From NCBI RefSeq assembly GCF_003231305.1, contig NZ_QKVM01000022.1, forward strand, positions 30,712-94,711: 64,000 nt of DNA. The letters are read 5' to 3'. Shown piece after piece: positions 42,043 to 52,004 of this stretch; the stretch's first letter is position 1, and the number at the start of each line of letters is the position of its first letter. Position numbers and translations under genes: made by a program. The DNA is from Pseudomonas sichuanensis (lineage in GTDB: Bacteria > Pseudomonadota > Gammaproteobacteria > Pseudomonadales > Pseudomonadaceae). The notes under the pieces were generated by a model. It searched no databases and was not told the DNA's origin. It saw only the letters and a program-made list of their open reading frames with translations.

Positions 42043-43607
42043 TACTCCTCGAATCTGATCGGACAGTCCTGGGCCCCTTCCAGCTTCTGCAATTCCTCAA
42101 TCACCTGTGGCCGCGCCCGGTGCAGCGTCAGGCTTCCGCCAACTCTCATCAACCGCCGCGCCTCGCGGTGCAACATATCCACACCCGAATAATCGATGAA
42201 GTTCACCTGCCGCGCATCGATCACCACGTGCGGCCCCTGGCAGCGCTGCAGGCGCACCTGCAGGTAGTGCGCCGCGCCGAAGAAGATCGACCCGCCCACC
42301 CGCAAGATGTCCGCCTCCCCTTCCCGGCTCTGCTGCACCCGTGGCCGTGACGTGCGCTTGAGGTAAAAGAACAACGAGGCCAGCACCCCGGCATAGATCG
42401 CCGTCTGCAGTTCCAGCAGCAGCGTCGCGGCCGCCGTCAGCGCCATCACCAGGAACTCCGAGCGGCTGACCCGGAACAGCGCGCGAATGCCGCGATGGTC
42501 CACCAGCCCCCAGCAGATCAGCAGGATGCTCCCCGCCATCGCCGGGATCGGCAGATGGGCGATCAGCCCGGCGCCGGTCACGGCGAACAGCGCCACCCAG
42601 AGCGCCGAAAACACCCCGGCCAGCGGCGAACGCGCACCTGCTTCGTAACTGAGGCCCGAGCGAGTGAAGGAGCCTGCGGACAGGTAACCGGAGAAAAACG
42701 CGCCTCCGATGTTCGACAGGCCCTGTGCGCGGATTTCCTGGTCAGGGTCGATCAGTTGCTCCGAACGTGCCGACAACGAGCGGGCAATCGACAGGCTGGT
42801 GACCAGCCCAAGCATGCCCACTGCCACGGCGCTGGGCAGCAGGCGCAGCATCAGTTCCACGTCCAGCAGAGGCAGCGGGCTGAAGGGCGGGAGCTGCCCG
42901 GTGAACGCAGCCACCCTGGGCACGTGGGCGAAATAGCCTGGCAGCAGCCAGGCCGTCAGGCTGACCAGCAGCAGGCTTATCAACAGGCTCGGCCAGCGCG
43001 GGCGCCACAGTTTCAGGGCAATACCGATGACCAGCGTGGCCAGGCCCAGCGCCAGCGACGGCACATCCACTTCGCCCATGTGCCCAGCCAGGTCCTGCAC
43101 GGTCTTCAACGCCGTGGCCTGGCTCGGCAGGTCCATTCCCAGCAGGTTCGGTAGCTGCCCAAGGGCGATGACGATGGCGGCGCCGAGGGTGAAGCCCAGC
43201 ACCACCGAGTGGGAAACGAAATTGACCAGCGCGCCGAAGCGCAAAAGCCCCAGCAGCAATTGGAAGATGCCACCGAGGAAGGTCAACAACAGCACCAGGG
43301 TGACGTAGTCAGCGCTGCCGGCCACGGCCAGCGGGCTGATGCTGGCGTAGAGGACGATGGAAATGGCGGCGGTGGGGCCGCAGATCAGGTGCCAGGACGA
43401 GCCCCACAGGCAGGCGATCAGCACCGGGACGATGGCCGCGTATAGGCCGTATTCGGCGGGCAGGCCGGCGATCAGGGCGTAGGCGATGGACTGCGGCAGG
43501 GCGAGGATGGCGCCGCTCAGGCCCACCAGCAGGTCCTGGCGCAGGCTGCGGCCCGATTGGCGGGGCAGCCAGGTGAGGAAGGGCAGCAGGTGGCTAAGGC
43601 GGGGCAT
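42042..43607 (-). CDS. SulP-family anion permease with STAS domain
   Basis: The 521-residue inner-membrane transporter has about 12-14 hydrophobic segments (residues about 20-390) and a C-terminal cytoplasmic STAS domain (about 425-521, HVVIDARQVNFIDYSGVDMLHREARRL). The conserved SulP segment GLSGAILALPQSIAYALIAGLPAEYGLYAAIVP is near the N-terminus. It probably carries sulfate, bicarbonate or another anion; the substrate is not readable from sequence. It stands alone between aroE and the choline-sulfate module, and a link to sulfate released from choline sulfate is possible but unproven. Confidence 0.9.
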   Translation of the reverse strand: MPRLSHLLPFLTWLPRQSGRSLRQDLLVGLSGAILALPQSIAYALIAGLPAEYGLYAAIVPVLIACLWGSSWHLICGPTAAISIVLYASISPLAVAGSADYVTLVLLLTFLGGIFQLLLGLLRFGALVNFVSHSVVLGFTLGAAIVIALGQLPNLLGMDLPSQATALKTVQDLAGHMGEVDVPSLALGLATLVIGIALKLWRPRWPSLLISLLLVSLTAWLLPGYFAHVPRVAAFTGQLPPFSPLPLLDVELMLRLLPSAVAVGMLGLVTSLSIARSLSARSEQLIDPDQEIRAQGLSNIGGAFFSGYLSAGSFTRSGLSYEAGARSPLAGVFSALWVALFAVTGAGLIAHLPIPAMAGSILLICWGLVDHRGIRALFRVSRSEFLVMALTAAATLLLELQTAIYAGVLASLFFYLKRTSRPRVQQSREGEADILRVGGSIFFGAAHYLQVRLQRCQGPHVVIDARQVNFIDYSGVDMLHREARRLMRVGGSLTLHRARPQVIEELQKLEGAQDCPIRFEE

Positions 43608-43640
43608 GGGGATAACAGATTCCTGAAGATTTCACCGACC

Positions 43641-43729
43641 CTGTGGGAGCGGGTTTACCCGCGATCACCGGCACAGCCGGTGCCAGAGACCGCGGTGCCT
43701 GTTTCGCGGGTAAACCCGCTCCCACAGGG
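43641..43729. repeat. REP pair (inverted), GGGTTTACCCGC class
   Basis: Copies are at 43641-43668 and 43702-43729, with a GCACCGGC-type hairpin between them. It lies between choX and sulP, which are both on the minus strand. Confidence 0.9.
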
Positions 43730-43749
43730 ACTATGTGTCGCTCAGCGGA

Positions 43750-44673
43750 TCACAGTTTAGCTATTACGGTTTTTTGGGCATCCTCGCCCGCTTTGGTAGT
43801 CACTCCTGCGAGCCAGGCATCCAACAGCTCAGGATGCGCCTTCACCCAAGCCCTGGCCGCCTCGTCGAAGCTCACCTTCTTATCCACAACCTCAGCCATG
43901 ATGCTGTTCTCCATGTCCAGCGTGAACGTCAGGTTGCCCAGCAGCTTCGCCGCGTTCGGGCACGCTTGTGAATACCCCTTGCGGGTCAGGGTGTAAACAT
44001 CGCCCTTGCTGCCGAACCATTTCTCCCCACCCGTGAGGTAATGCATCTTCAGCTTCACGTTCATCGGGTGCGGGGTCCAGCCCAGGAAGGTGATGAACTG
44101 CTGCTTCTTCACCGCCCGGTCCACCTGCGCCAGCATTGCCTGTTCGCTGGACTCGACCAGTTTCCACTGCCCCAGGTCGAACGCGTTGTTGGCGATGATC
44201 TCTTTCAGCGACAGGTTGGCCGGCGCGCCCGAACCAATCCCGTAGAGCTTCTTGTCGAACTGCTCGGCATGCTTTTGCAGGTCGGCGAAGTCCTTCACGC
44301 CCGCGTTCCATACGTAGTCGGGCACCGCCAGGGTGAACTCGGTGCCTTGCAGATTCTTTGCAAGTTGCTGCACATCGCCATTGGCGATGAACTTGTCATG
44401 AAAGCCCTGCTGCGCCGGCATCCAGTTGCCGAGGAAGGCATCCACCCGGCCATCCTTGAGGCCGCCGTAGATGATCGGCACGGCCAGGCTGTCGATCTTC
44501 ACCTGGTAGCCCAGGCTTTCCAGCAGCAGCCGGGCCAGGGCGTTGGTGCTGGCGATATCGCTCCAGCCAGGGTCGGCCAGTTTCACGGTGCTGCATTGCG
44601 TGTCGCTGTCGGCGGCGTGGGCCGTGCCCAGGCTCAGGGCCAGGGCGAGCACGGCGGCGGAGAACTTCTGCAT
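43750..44673 (-). CDS. choX: Choline/betaine ABC transporter periplasmic binding protein (ChoX-like)
   Basis: The 307-residue secreted solute-binding protein has a signal peptide (MQKFSAAVLALALSLGTAHA) followed by the mature ADSDTQCSTVKLADPGWSDIASTNALA. This is the OpuAC-type fold that binds quaternary amines through aromatic residues. It is 14 bp downstream of choline sulfatase and so probably binds choline or choline sulfate; no permease or ATPase gene is adjacent, so it must use components encoded elsewhere. ATG 44673 gives a normal signal peptide. Confidence 0.9.
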   Translation of the reverse strand: MQKFSAAVLALALSLGTAHAADSDTQCSTVKLADPGWSDIASTNALARLLLESLGYQVKIDSLAVPIIYGGLKDGRVDAFLGNWMPAQQGFHDKFIANGDVQQLAKNLQGTEFTLAVPDYVWNAGVKDFADLQKHAEQFDKKLYGIGSGAPANLSLKEIIANNAFDLGQWKLVESSEQAMLAQVDRAVKKQQFITFLGWTPHPMNVKLKMHYLTGGEKWFGSKGDVYTLTRKGYSQACPNAAKLLGNLTFTLDMENSIMAEVVDKKVSFDEAARAWVKAHPELLDAWLAGVTTKAGEDAQKTVIAKL

Positions 44674-44687
44674 GGCGGCCTCTCTTC

Positions 44688-46205
44688 TCAATCCAGGGGT
44701 GCGGGCTGTGGATAACGTGCCTTGCGCTCGAGGTCGTCGAGATCGATGTGGTTGCGCATGTACTGTTGGCTGGCGTCCACCAGCGGTTGGTGGTCCCAGC
44801 TCTTCAGCGTGCCGATGGCCAGCGCCTCGGCCACCAGGCGGCGGCGGCGCTGGCTGGCCAGCACCTGCTGGCGCAGCGCGGGGATGTCCCAGCGTTGCCT
44901 GGCTTCATCGACAAATGCCTGCAGCAGCGCCTGATGGTCCGGGCTGCCGGTGAGGTTCTCCCGCTCGTGCGGGTCGCGGCTCAGGTCATAGAGTAAACAG
45001 GGGTCGTCCTCGCTGTACACGAACTTGTAGGCGCCACGGCGGATCATCATCAGCGGGCCGACCGTGCCTTCGGCCATGTATTCGCCGATCACCTCGTCAT
45101 GCCCGCCCTGCCCTTGCAGGTGGCCGAGCAGCGAGCGGCCGTCCAGGTGCAGGTGGTTGTCCACAGCGCCGCCGGCAAGTTCCACCAGGGTTGGCAACAG
45201 GTCGCAGGTGGAGACGCTGGCGCTGACGCGGGCCGGCGCGAAGCGTTTGGGCGCATGGATCAACAGCGGCACCCGCGCCGACATCTCGAACCAGTGCATC
45301 TTGTACCAGAGCCCGCGCTCGCCAAGCATGTCGCCGTGGTCGCCGGAAAACACGATCAGGGTGTCGTCGGCCAGGCCACAGTCCTCGAGGGTCTGCAGCA
45401 GCTTGCCGATGTTGTCGTCGATGTAGCTGCAGGCGCCGAAGTAGGCGCGGCGGGCGTCGCGCACCTTGTCCACGGGCAGCGGCTTGTTCCACAGGTCGTA
45501 GACCCTGAGCAGGCGTTGCGAGTGTGGGTCCTGCTCGGCCTGGGCAATTTGGTCCTGCGGCAGCGGGATATCCACATCCTGGTACAGGTCCCAGTAGCGC
45601 TTGGGGATGGTGTACGGGTCGTGGGGGTGGGTCATGGAGACGGTCAGGCAGAACGGCCGGCCGTCATCCTCGCGTACATGGTCGTAGAGGTATTGGCGCG
45701 CCTTGAACACCACCTCCTCGTCGAAATCCAGCTGGTTGGTGCGCACGCAAGGCCCGGCCTGCAGCACCGAGGACATGTTGTGGTACCAGCTCGGGCGCTG
45801 GTCGGGGGCGTCCCAGTTCACCGCCCAGCCGTAGTCGGCCGGGTAGATGTCGCTGGTCAGCCGCGTTTCGTAGCCGTGCAACTGGTCCGGGCCACAGAAG
45901 TGCATCTTGCCCGACAGCGCGGTGCGGTAGCCGAGGCGGCGCAGGTAGTGGGCGTAGGTGGGCACGTCGGCGGGGAAGTCGGCGGCGTTGTCATAGGCGC
46001 CGATGCGGCTGGGCAGCTGGCCGCTGACCAGGGTGAAGCGCGACGGCGCGCACAGCGGGCTGTTGCAGTAGGCACTGTCGAACACCACGGCCTGCTCAGC
46101 GAGGCGGGCCAGGTTGGGCATCTTGATCGGCGACGGGTTGTAGATCGGCAGCAAGGGTGCGGCCATCTGATCGGCCATGATGAACAGGATGTTGGGTCGC
46201 TTCAT
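44688..46205 (-). CDS. betC: Choline sulfatase
   Basis: BetC hydrolyses choline-O-sulfate to choline and sulfate, feeding glycine-betaine synthesis and sulfur supply. The 505-residue sulfatase has the N-terminal metal site FIMADQM, the catalytic CAPSR motif within NSPLCAPSRF (cysteine that matures to formylglycine), GKMHFCG and FSGDHGDMLGERGLWYK, and the C-terminal extension of choline sulfatases. ATG 46205 begins the conserved MKRPNILFIMADQM; a long open frame upstream overlaps the divergent regulator and is not used. Divergent from the LysR regulator with 109 bp between. Confidence 0.95.
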   Translation of the reverse strand: MKRPNILFIMADQMAAPLLPIYNPSPIKMPNLARLAEQAVVFDSAYCNSPLCAPSRFTLVSGQLPSRIGAYDNAADFPADVPTYAHYLRRLGYRTALSGKMHFCGPDQLHGYETRLTSDIYPADYGWAVNWDAPDQRPSWYHNMSSVLQAGPCVRTNQLDFDEEVVFKARQYLYDHVREDDGRPFCLTVSMTHPHDPYTIPKRYWDLYQDVDIPLPQDQIAQAEQDPHSQRLLRVYDLWNKPLPVDKVRDARRAYFGACSYIDDNIGKLLQTLEDCGLADDTLIVFSGDHGDMLGERGLWYKMHWFEMSARVPLLIHAPKRFAPARVSASVSTCDLLPTLVELAGGAVDNHLHLDGRSLLGHLQGQGGHDEVIGEYMAEGTVGPLMMIRRGAYKFVYSEDDPCLLYDLSRDPHERENLTGSPDHQALLQAFVDEARQRWDIPALRQQVLASQRRRRLVAEALAIGTLKSWDHQPLVDASQQYMRNHIDLDDLERKARYPQPAPLD

Positions 46206-46314
46206 GGGGGCCTTCCATCGTCGAGGGTTATGGGTACCACTTGCAATCCAGCATGCGGCTGTGGATAACAGGGGTAAAGCCCATGCCGGGCAATGACTGG
46301 GATTAGCCAAGCTT

Positions 46315-47235
46315 ATGTTTGAGCACCTTGCCGACCTGCCCCTCGACACCCTGCGCGTGTTCGAGGCCGCCGCCCGCCTGCGCAGCTTCACCGCTGCTGC
46401 CGTGGAACTGGGCACCACCCAGCCGGCGGTCAGCCAGCAGATGAAGCGCCTGGAGGCGCAGCTGGGCACGCGCTTGTTCGACCGGATCTACCGGGGCATC
46501 GAGCTGACCGAGGCGGGCTTGCTGTTGTTCGAGCAGGTGCACCAGGGCTTGCAGGCGATGGACGATGGCGTTGCCCAAGCCAGTGGGCGCGGCCAGCGCG
46601 AGGTGCTGCAGGTGGCTACCGACTTCGCCTTTGCGGCGTTCTGGCTGATGCCGCGCTTGCAGCGTTTTCATGAGGCTTATCCACAGGTGGACGTGAGCCT
46701 GGTGACCGGCGAGCGCAGCCAGGCGATGTTGCGCCCGGACATCGATGTGGCGGTGCTGTTCGGCGATGGGCGCTTTCATCAGGGCGAGAGCCGCTGGCTG
46801 TTCGATGAGGAAGTTTTCCCGGTGTGCAGCCCTCGGCTGATTCATGGCAAACCCTTGTCAGCCGTGGCTTTACAACGATTGCCCCTGCTCCATTTGCGGG
46901 GTGAGCAGGCCAGTCGCTGGTTCGACTGGGCGGGGGTGTTCCGCGGGTTTGGCGTGGCCAGCCCGCCACCGGCCGGGCAGTTGCGGTTCGACAATTACAC
47001 CCTGTTGATTCAGGCGGCGATTGCCGGGCAAGGGGTGGCGATTGGATGGGCGCACCTGGTCGATGGGCTGGTCGAGCAGGGGTTGTTGTGTCGGCCATTG
47101 GAAGGGAGTTTGCGCTCGAAGCGGGGGTATTACGCGGTGCTGCCGCCGCGCAAGCGGCGTGGGGCGTTGATCGAACGGTTTGTGGACTGGCTGGAGCAGG
47201 AGCGCGGCCGCCCTGACCTGTCACGTAATTTGTAG
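46315..47235 (+). CDS. LysR-family regulator of the choline-sulfate genes
   Basis: The 306-residue LysR regulator has an N-terminal helix-turn-helix (LDTLRVFEAAARLRSFTAAAVELGTTQPAVSQQMKRLEAQLGTRLF) and a C-terminal effector domain. It is divergent from betC, the standard arrangement of the choline-sulfate-utilisation regulator in pseudomonads and rhizobia, so choline or choline sulfate is its likely inducer. The 109-bp gap contains a perfect DnaA box (46260-46268) as well as any operator. Confidence 0.9.
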   Translation: MFEHLADLPLDTLRVFEAAARLRSFTAAAVELGTTQPAVSQQMKRLEAQLGTRLFDRIYRGIELTEAGLLLFEQVHQGLQAMDDGVAQASGRGQREVLQVATDFAFAAFWLMPRLQRFHEAYPQVDVSLVTGERSQAMLRPDIDVAVLFGDGRFHQGESRWLFDEEVFPVCSPRLIHGKPLSAVALQRLPLLHLRGEQASRWFDWAGVFRGFGVASPPPAGQLRFDNYTLLIQAAIAGQGVAIGWAHLVDGLVEQGLLCRPLEGSLRSKRGYYAVLPPRKRRGALIERFVDWLEQERGRPDLSRNL

Positions 47236-47317
47236 GAGCGGCTTTAGCCGCGAACACCGGCGCAGCCGGTGCCATCTACCGCGTTGTCTGCTTTGCGGCT
47301 GAAGCCGCTCCCACAGG
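47231..47317. repeat. REP pair (inverted), GGCTTTAGCCGC class
   Basis: Inverted copies are at 47231-47256 and 47291-47317, with a GCACCGGCTGCGCCGGTG-like hairpin between. The left copy overlaps the stop codon of the LysR gene. Confidence 0.88.
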
Positions 47318-47365
47318 GATGGCGTAGACTCGAAGGCAGGTCATCACCGCTATTCAGGAGCCACC

Positions 47366-47698
47366 GTGCAAAGGATCAAGGGCTACCACGCCCACGTTTA
47401 CTACGACGCATCGACCATGGAGCAGGCCCGCGAGCTGTGCGAAGAGGCGACGCGGCTGTTTGGCGTGACCATGGGGCGCATGCATCAGAAACCCGTAGGG
47501 CCGCACCCGGACTGGAGCTGCCAGCTGGCGTTCGGGCCGGAGTTGGTGGGCGTGGTGCTGCCGTGGCTGGCGCTGTACCGCAAGGGGCTGGTGGTGTTTC
47601 TGCACCCGGAAACCGGGGATGAGCTGGCGGATCACCGCGATCATGCGATCTGGATGGGGGCAGTGCGGCCTTTGGATCTGTCGATCTTTGGTGACTAG
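47366..47698 (+). CDS. DOPA 4,5-dioxygenase family protein
   Basis: The 110-residue small protein matches the extradiol-type DOPA 4,5-dioxygenase family by its start IKGYHAHVYYD (His8 and His10 as possible metal ligands) and by VVFLHPETGDELADHRDHAIWMG near the end. Bacterial members are mostly uncharacterised; activity on a catecholic substrate is possible. It stands alone between REP pairs. Confidence 0.88.
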   Translation: MQRIKGYHAHVYYDASTMEQARELCEEATRLFGVTMGRMHQKPVGPHPDWSCQLAFGPELVGVVLPWLALYRKGLVVFLHPETGDELADHRDHAIWMGAVRPLDLSIFGD

Positions 47699-47710
47699 GC
47701 CTGGCTGGCC

Positions 47711-47797
47711 TCTTCGCGGGTAAACCCGCTCCCACAGGTGCTGCACAGCCGTTGAGAGCGGTGCAGTCCCTGTGGGAGCGGGTTTACCCGCGAAGCA
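47711..47797. repeat. REP pair (inverted), GGGTTTACCCGC class
   Basis: Inverted copies are at 47711-47739 and 47769-47797, between convergent genes (dioxygenase-like and trpA). Confidence 0.92.
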
Positions 47798-47808
47798 GGT
47801 GACGCAGT

Positions 47809-48618
47809 CTAGCGACGGGCGCCGCGGACCCCTTCGGCCAGTGCCGAGCACAGGCTCAGCACGTCGTTCACGGCCTGGTCGTCGCTCTTGGCCTGGGCGA
47901 TCTTGTCGACCAGCGCCGACCCTACCACCACACCATCGGCCAGGCGTGCGATGGCCGCAGCCTGCTCCGGGGTACGAATGCCGAATCCGACACTGATCGG
48001 CAGGTCGGTATGCCGACGCAGGCGAGCCACGGCCTCGGTGACATGTTCGGTGGTCGCGGAACCGGCGCCGGTCACACCTGCCACCGACACGTAGTAGACG
48101 AACCCGGAGCTGCGCTCCAGCACGCGCGGCAGGCGCACGTCGTCGGTGGTCGGGGTGGTCAGGCGGATGAAGTCGATGCCCGCGGCCTGGGCCGGGGTGG
48201 CCAGCTCGGCATCGTGCTCCGGCGGCAGGTCGACGATAATCAGGCCATCGACACCCGCGGTTTTCGCCTCGGCGACGAACTTGTCCACACCGAAGCGGTG
48301 GATCGGGTTGTAGTAACCCATCAGCACGATCGGCGTGGCCTGGTTGTCCACACGGAATTCACGCACCATCTGCAGGGTCTTGGCCAGGGTCTGGCCGGCT
48401 TTCAGCGCGCGCAGGGTGGCCAGCTGGATGGCCACGCCGTCGGCCATCGGGTCGGTGAACGGCATGCCCAGCTCGATCACGTCGGCACCGGCGGCCGGCA
48501 GGCCTTTGAGGATCTTCAGCGAGGCGTCATAGCCAGGATCGCCAGCAGTGACGAAGGTGACCAGGGCTGCGCGGCCTTCGGCCTTGAGTTCGGCGAAGCG
48601 TTGTTCGAGACGGCTCAT
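47809..48618 (-). CDS. trpA: Tryptophan synthase alpha chain
   Basis: TrpA cleaves indole-3-glycerol phosphate and channels indole to TrpB. The 269-residue TIM barrel starts [29 protein letters not shown]; the catalytic Glu is in [18 protein letters not shown] 48618 overlaps the trpB stop by 4 bp (ATGA). In pseudomonads trpBA is separated from other trp genes and controlled by TrpI, whose gene is divergent here. Confidence 0.97.
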   Translation of the reverse strand: MSRLEQRFAELKAEGRAALVTFVTAGDPGYDASLKILKGLPAAGADVIELGMPFTDPMADGVAIQLATLRALKAGQTLAKTLQMVREFRVDNQATPIVLMGYYNPIHRFGVDKFVAEAKTAGVDGLIIVDLPPEHDAELATPAQAAGIDFIRLTTPTTDDVRLPRVLERSSGFVYYVSVAGVTGAGSATTEHVTEAVARLRRHTDLPISVGFGIRTPEQAAAIARLADGVVVGSALVDKIAQAKSDDQAVNDVLSLCSALAEGVRGARR

Positions 48619-49832
48619 GCCTGTTTCTCCTGGGCGGCCATGTGGTTCATCACGGTTTGCATGTCCTTGTCGCCACGACCGGACAGGCAGATCACCATCA
48701 GGTGATCCTTGGGCAGGGTCGGCGCGCGCTTGATCGCTTCGGCCAGGGCGTGGGAGCTTTCCAGCGCTGGGATGATGCCTTCGAGGCGACAAGTGATGTG
48801 GAAGGCGTCGAGGGCTTCGTCGTCGGTGATGCTGACGTACTGCACGCGCTTCACTTCGTGCAGGTAGGCGTGCTCCGGGCCGATGCCGGGGTAGTCCAGG
48901 CCTGCGGAAATCGAGTGGGCGTCGGTGATCTGGCCGTCGTCGTCCTGCAGCAGGTAGGTGCGGTTGCCGTGCAGCACGCCCGGTACGCCGCCGTTGAGGC
49001 TGGCCGCGTGCTTGTCGGTGTGCACGCCGTGGCCGCCGGCTTCGACGCCGATGATCTTGACGCTTTCATCTTCGAGGAAGTCGTGGAACAGGCCCATGGC
49101 GTTGGAGCCGCCGCCGACGCAGGCGATCAGGCTGTCGGGCAGGCGCCCTTCCTTTTCTTGCAGCTGGGCGCGGGTCTCTTTGCCGATGATCGACTGGAAG
49201 TCGCGGACCATCGCCGGGTACGGGTGCGGGCCGGCCACGGTGCCGATCAGGTAGAAGGTGTCGTCGACGTTGGTGACCCAGTCGCGCAGGGCCTCGTTCA
49301 TGGCGTCCTTCAAGGTGCCGGTGCCGGCGGTGACCGGGACGATCTCGGCGCCCAGCAGCTTCATGCGGAACACGTTGGCCTGCTGGCGCTCGATGTCGGT
49401 GGCGCCCATGTAGATCACGCAGGGCAGGCCGAAGCGCGCGGCGACGGTGGCGGTGGCCACGCCGTGCATGCCGGCGCCGGTCTCGGCGATCAGGCGTTTC
49501 TTGCCCATGCGCTTGGCCAGCAGCACCTGGCCGATGCAGTTGTTCACCTTGTGCGCGCCGGTGTGGTTGAGCTCTTCACGCTTGAAGAAGATCTTGGCGC
49601 CGCCGCAGTGTTCGGTCAGGCGTTCGGCGAAGTACAGCGGGTTGGGGCGGCCGATGTAGTCGCGCTGGAAGTAGGCCAGGTCTTCGAGGAACTTGGGGTC
49701 GGCCTTGGCGGCTTCGTACTCGCGGGCAAGGTCCAGCACCAGCGGCATCAGGGTTTCGGCCACGTAGCGGCCGCCGAACGAGCCGAACAGGCCGTTGGCG
49801 TCGGGGCCGGGGCGGTATTGGGACTGGGACAT
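48615..49832 (-). CDS. trpB: Tryptophan synthase beta chain
   Basis: TrpB is the pyridoxal-phosphate enzyme that joins indole and serine. The 405 residues include the cofactor-binding lysine in HTGAHKVNN, the [17 protein letters not shown] loop and the glycine-rich phosphate site [15 protein letters not shown] 49832 begins [14 protein letters not shown]; another start 4 codons upstream is possible. The 164-bp gap to trpI should contain the activator site and the trpBA promoter. Confidence 0.98.
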   Translation of the reverse strand: MSQSQYRPGPDANGLFGSFGGRYVAETLMPLVLDLAREYEAAKADPKFLEDLAYFQRDYIGRPNPLYFAERLTEHCGGAKIFFKREELNHTGAHKVNNCIGQVLLAKRMGKKRLIAETGAGMHGVATATVAARFGLPCVIYMGATDIERQQANVFRMKLLGAEIVPVTAGTGTLKDAMNEALRDWVTNVDDTFYLIGTVAGPHPYPAMVRDFQSIIGKETRAQLQEKEGRLPDSLIACVGGGSNAMGLFHDFLEDESVKIIGVEAGGHGVHTDKHAASLNGGVPGVLHGNRTYLLQDDDGQITDAHSISAGLDYPGIGPEHAYLHEVKRVQYVSITDDEALDAFHITCRLEGIIPALESSHALAEAIKRAPTLPKDHLMVICLSGRGDKDMQTVMNHMAAQEKQA

Positions 49833-49871
49833 GGGGCGCTCCATAGGCGAATTTGACAGAGTGACTGCGCC

Positions 49872-49899
49872 AGCGTGGGAGCGGGCTTGCCCCGCGATG
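49872..49899. repeat. Single REP copy in the trpB-trpI divergent region
   Basis: One GTGGGAGCGGGCTTGCCCCGC copy without an inverted partner lies 40 bp upstream of trpB. It sits in a promoter region, where REP copies are uncommon. Confidence 0.88.
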
Positions 49900-49996
49900 C
49901 GGCTGACGCTGGTCGATGAGGCCTACTCTAACCAGCGCACGCTCGGCTGAAAACCGATAAGATTGCGCAAACCTGTCAGGAAATCTCACAAGTCAT

Positions 49997-50893
49997 ATGG
50001 CCCAGGATCTTCCCCCGCTCAACGCCTTGCGGGCCTTCGAGGCCACCGCCCGGCTCAACAGTGTCAGCCAGGCCGCCGAAGCGCTGCATGTGACCCACGG
50101 CGCGGTCAGCCGGCAGATCAAGGTGCTCGAAGAGCACCTTGGGGTGGCGTTGTTCGTCAAGGACGGGCGCGGCGTCAAACTCACAGATGCTGGTGTGCGC
50201 CTGCGCGATGCCAGCTTCGAGGCGTTCGACCGTTTGCGCGGCGTGTGTGCCGAGCTTTCGCGCGCGGCAGACGAAGCGCCGTTCGTGCTCGGCTGCTCCG
50301 GCAGCCTGCTGGCGCGCTGGTTCATCCCGCGTCTCGGGCGTTTGAAAGCGGACCTGCCGGAGTTGCGCCTGCACCTGTCGGCGGGCGAAGGCGATCTCGA
50401 TCCGCGGCGCCCAGGGTTGGACGCGTTGCTGGTGTACGCCGAGCCGCCGTGGCCGGCGGACATGCAGGTGCATGTGCTTGCCGAGGAGCGGATCGGCCCG
50501 GTGCTGAGCCCGCACTTCGAAGGCTTCGAACGTTTGAAAGCCGCGCCAGCCGTGGCTTTGCAACGAGAAGCAGTGCTGCACACCACCTCGCGACCGCAGG
50601 CTTGGCCGACGTGGGCCGAGCAGCAGGGCCTGGTGCCTGAAGCATTGAATTACGGCCAGGCTTTCGAGCACCTGTACTACCTGCTGGAGGCGGCGGTAGC
50701 TGGGCTGGGCGTGGCCATCGCGCCTCAGCCGCTGGTGGCCGACGACTTGAAAGCCGGACGGCTGGCAGCACCCTGGGGCTTTTCACCCACCCGTGCGGCC
50801 TTGGCCCTGTGGGTACCACGGCGCGCCGACGACGGTCGCGCCGAGCAACTGGCGCAGTGGCTGCGCCAGGAGCTGCAACGGCAGGCGGGTTAG
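49997..50893 (+). CDS. trpI: LysR-family activator of trpBA (TrpI)
   Basis: TrpI activates trpBA when indoleglycerol phosphate accumulates. The 298-residue LysR protein starts [53 protein letters not shown], giving a clear helix-turn-helix, and is divergent from trpB as in other Pseudomonas. It ends 4 bp inside the end of the convergent DUF883 gene. Confidence 0.95.
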   Translation: MAQDLPPLNALRAFEATARLNSVSQAAEALHVTHGAVSRQIKVLEEHLGVALFVKDGRGVKLTDAGVRLRDASFEAFDRLRGVCAELSRAADEAPFVLGCSGSLLARWFIPRLGRLKADLPELRLHLSAGEGDLDPRRPGLDALLVYAEPPWPADMQVHVLAEERIGPVLSPHFEGFERLKAAPAVALQREAVLHTTSRPQAWPTWAEQQGLVPEALNYGQAFEHLYYLLEAAVAGLGVAIAPQPLVADDLKAGRLAAPWGFSPTRAALALWVPRRADDGRAEQLAQWLRQELQRQAG

Positions 50894-51213
50894 TTGCGGC
50901 GGCACAGCAGGTAGGCGGCCAGCAGGCCAAGGGCGCCAACGGCCACACCGGCGGTGGTCCAGGGGTGTTCCTGGGCGTAGTCGCGGGTGGCGATACCGGT
51001 TTCGCGGGTGCGGGTTTTGACATCCGCATAGGCATCGCTGAGCAAGCTGCGCGAGTGCTTGAGGGCGCTTTCGGCACTGCCGCGCAGCGCCTTCATGGTT
51101 TTCTGCGATTCTTCCGAGGCGTCGTGCTTGAGGTGTTCCAAGGTCTTGAGCAGGCTCTCGATCTCGGCTTCCATGCTTTCCAGCGACGCCTTGCGCAGCG
51201 AGTTGTGGGCCAT
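50890..51213 (-). CDS. DUF883 (ElaB/YqjD-like) membrane-anchored protein
   Basis: The 107-residue protein has a long charged helical part ([31 protein letters not shown]) and a C-terminal membrane anchor ([18 protein letters not shown]) ending in CRRN. The family is inner-membrane, stationary-phase-induced and associated with ribosomes in E. coli. ATG 51213 is chosen because it begins the conserved helix; the frame stays open to 51363 without conservation. It is divergent from the dodecin gene. Confidence 0.88.
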   Translation of the reverse strand: MAHNSLRKASLESMEAEIESLLKTLEHLKHDASEESQKTMKALRGSAESALKHSRSLLSDAYADVKTRTRETGIATRDYAQEHPWTTAGVAVGALGLLAAYLLCRRN

Positions 51214-51365
51214 GGTGACTCTCCTTCGCGGTGGATGAGGTGTACAGGGTGCGACTGCGCGGCGGGCTGAAAGTGCGATCGAACTTTCACCTTCGCCATT
51301 GGCTCGCAGGTAAACCAGGCCGGCACTGCTAGGCTGAACTGACACTTCACCGAAGGAGCGCACTC

Positions 51366-51581
51366 ATGACCGATCATCACACTTACAAGAAGATCGAGCT
51401 GGTCGGGTCCTCGCCCACCAGCATCGAAGAGGCGATCAACAATGCCCTGGCCGAGGCCGGCAAGAGCATCAAGCACCTGGAATGGTTCGAGGTGGTCGAT
51501 ACCCGCGGGCATATCCGCGACAACAAGGCCGCGCACTTCCAGGTGACGCTGAAGGTGGGCTTCCGCATCGCCAACAGCTGA
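51366..51581 (+). CDS. Dodecin family flavin-binding protein
   Basis: The 71-residue protein assembles into hollow dodecamers that store or buffer FMN/riboflavin. The sequence has the family layout with [25 protein letters not shown], the flavin-stacking tryptophan in LEWFEVV and the end VTLKVGFRI. It stands alone, transcribed away from the DUF883 gene. Confidence 0.95.
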   Translation: MTDHHTYKKIELVGSSPTSIEEAINNALAEAGKSIKHLEWFEVVDTRGHIRDNKAAHFQVTLKVGFRIANS

Positions 51582-51683
51582 CAGGCAGCCGGGCTGGCTT
51601 TGCCCGGCATGATGCGGTAATAGGTTTGCAGGGCGCACAGGCTGCGCCCTTTTCGACTTTGATCTGCACAAGGAACGCGATAG

Positions 51684-51905
51684 ATGAAGAAGTTGATTGT
51701 GGCAGTAGGCCTGATGGTGCTGGCCGGTGGTGCGATGGCGGCGGGCAAGCCGTGCGAAGAGCTCAAGGCAGAGATCGCCGCGAAGCTGGATGCCAAGGGC
51801 GTGAAGGGCTATTCGCTGGAAATCGTCAAGAAAGGCGACCCGGCGGGCAAGGTGGTGGGTACCTGTGAGGGTGGCGCCAAAGAGATTGTCTACCGTCGCG
51901 GCTGA
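51684..51905 (+). CDS. DUF1161 periplasmic small protein (copy 1)
   Basis: The 73-residue exported protein has a signal peptide (MKKLIVAVGLMVLAGGAMAA) and a mature part with two cysteines (KPCEELKAEI and GTCEGGAKEI) that could form a disulfide. Function is unknown. A second copy lies 1.8 kb downstream (53664-53897). Confidence 0.92.
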   Translation: MKKLIVAVGLMVLAGGAMAAGKPCEELKAEIAAKLDAKGVKGYSLEIVKKGDPAGKVVGTCEGGAKEIVYRRG

Positions 51906-51917
51906 TGCCGTGCGTTT

Positions 51918-52000
51918 TTCGCGGGTAAACCCGCTCCCACAGGTACTCCACTGTTACCGAAGTCAGTGGAATACCTGTGGGAGCGGGTTTACCCGCGAAG
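51918..52000. repeat. REP pair (inverted), GGGTTTACCCGC class
   Basis: Inverted copies are at 51918-51943 and 51974-52000, between convergent DUF1161 and LLM genes. Confidence 0.92.
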
Positions 52001-52004
52001 AAGT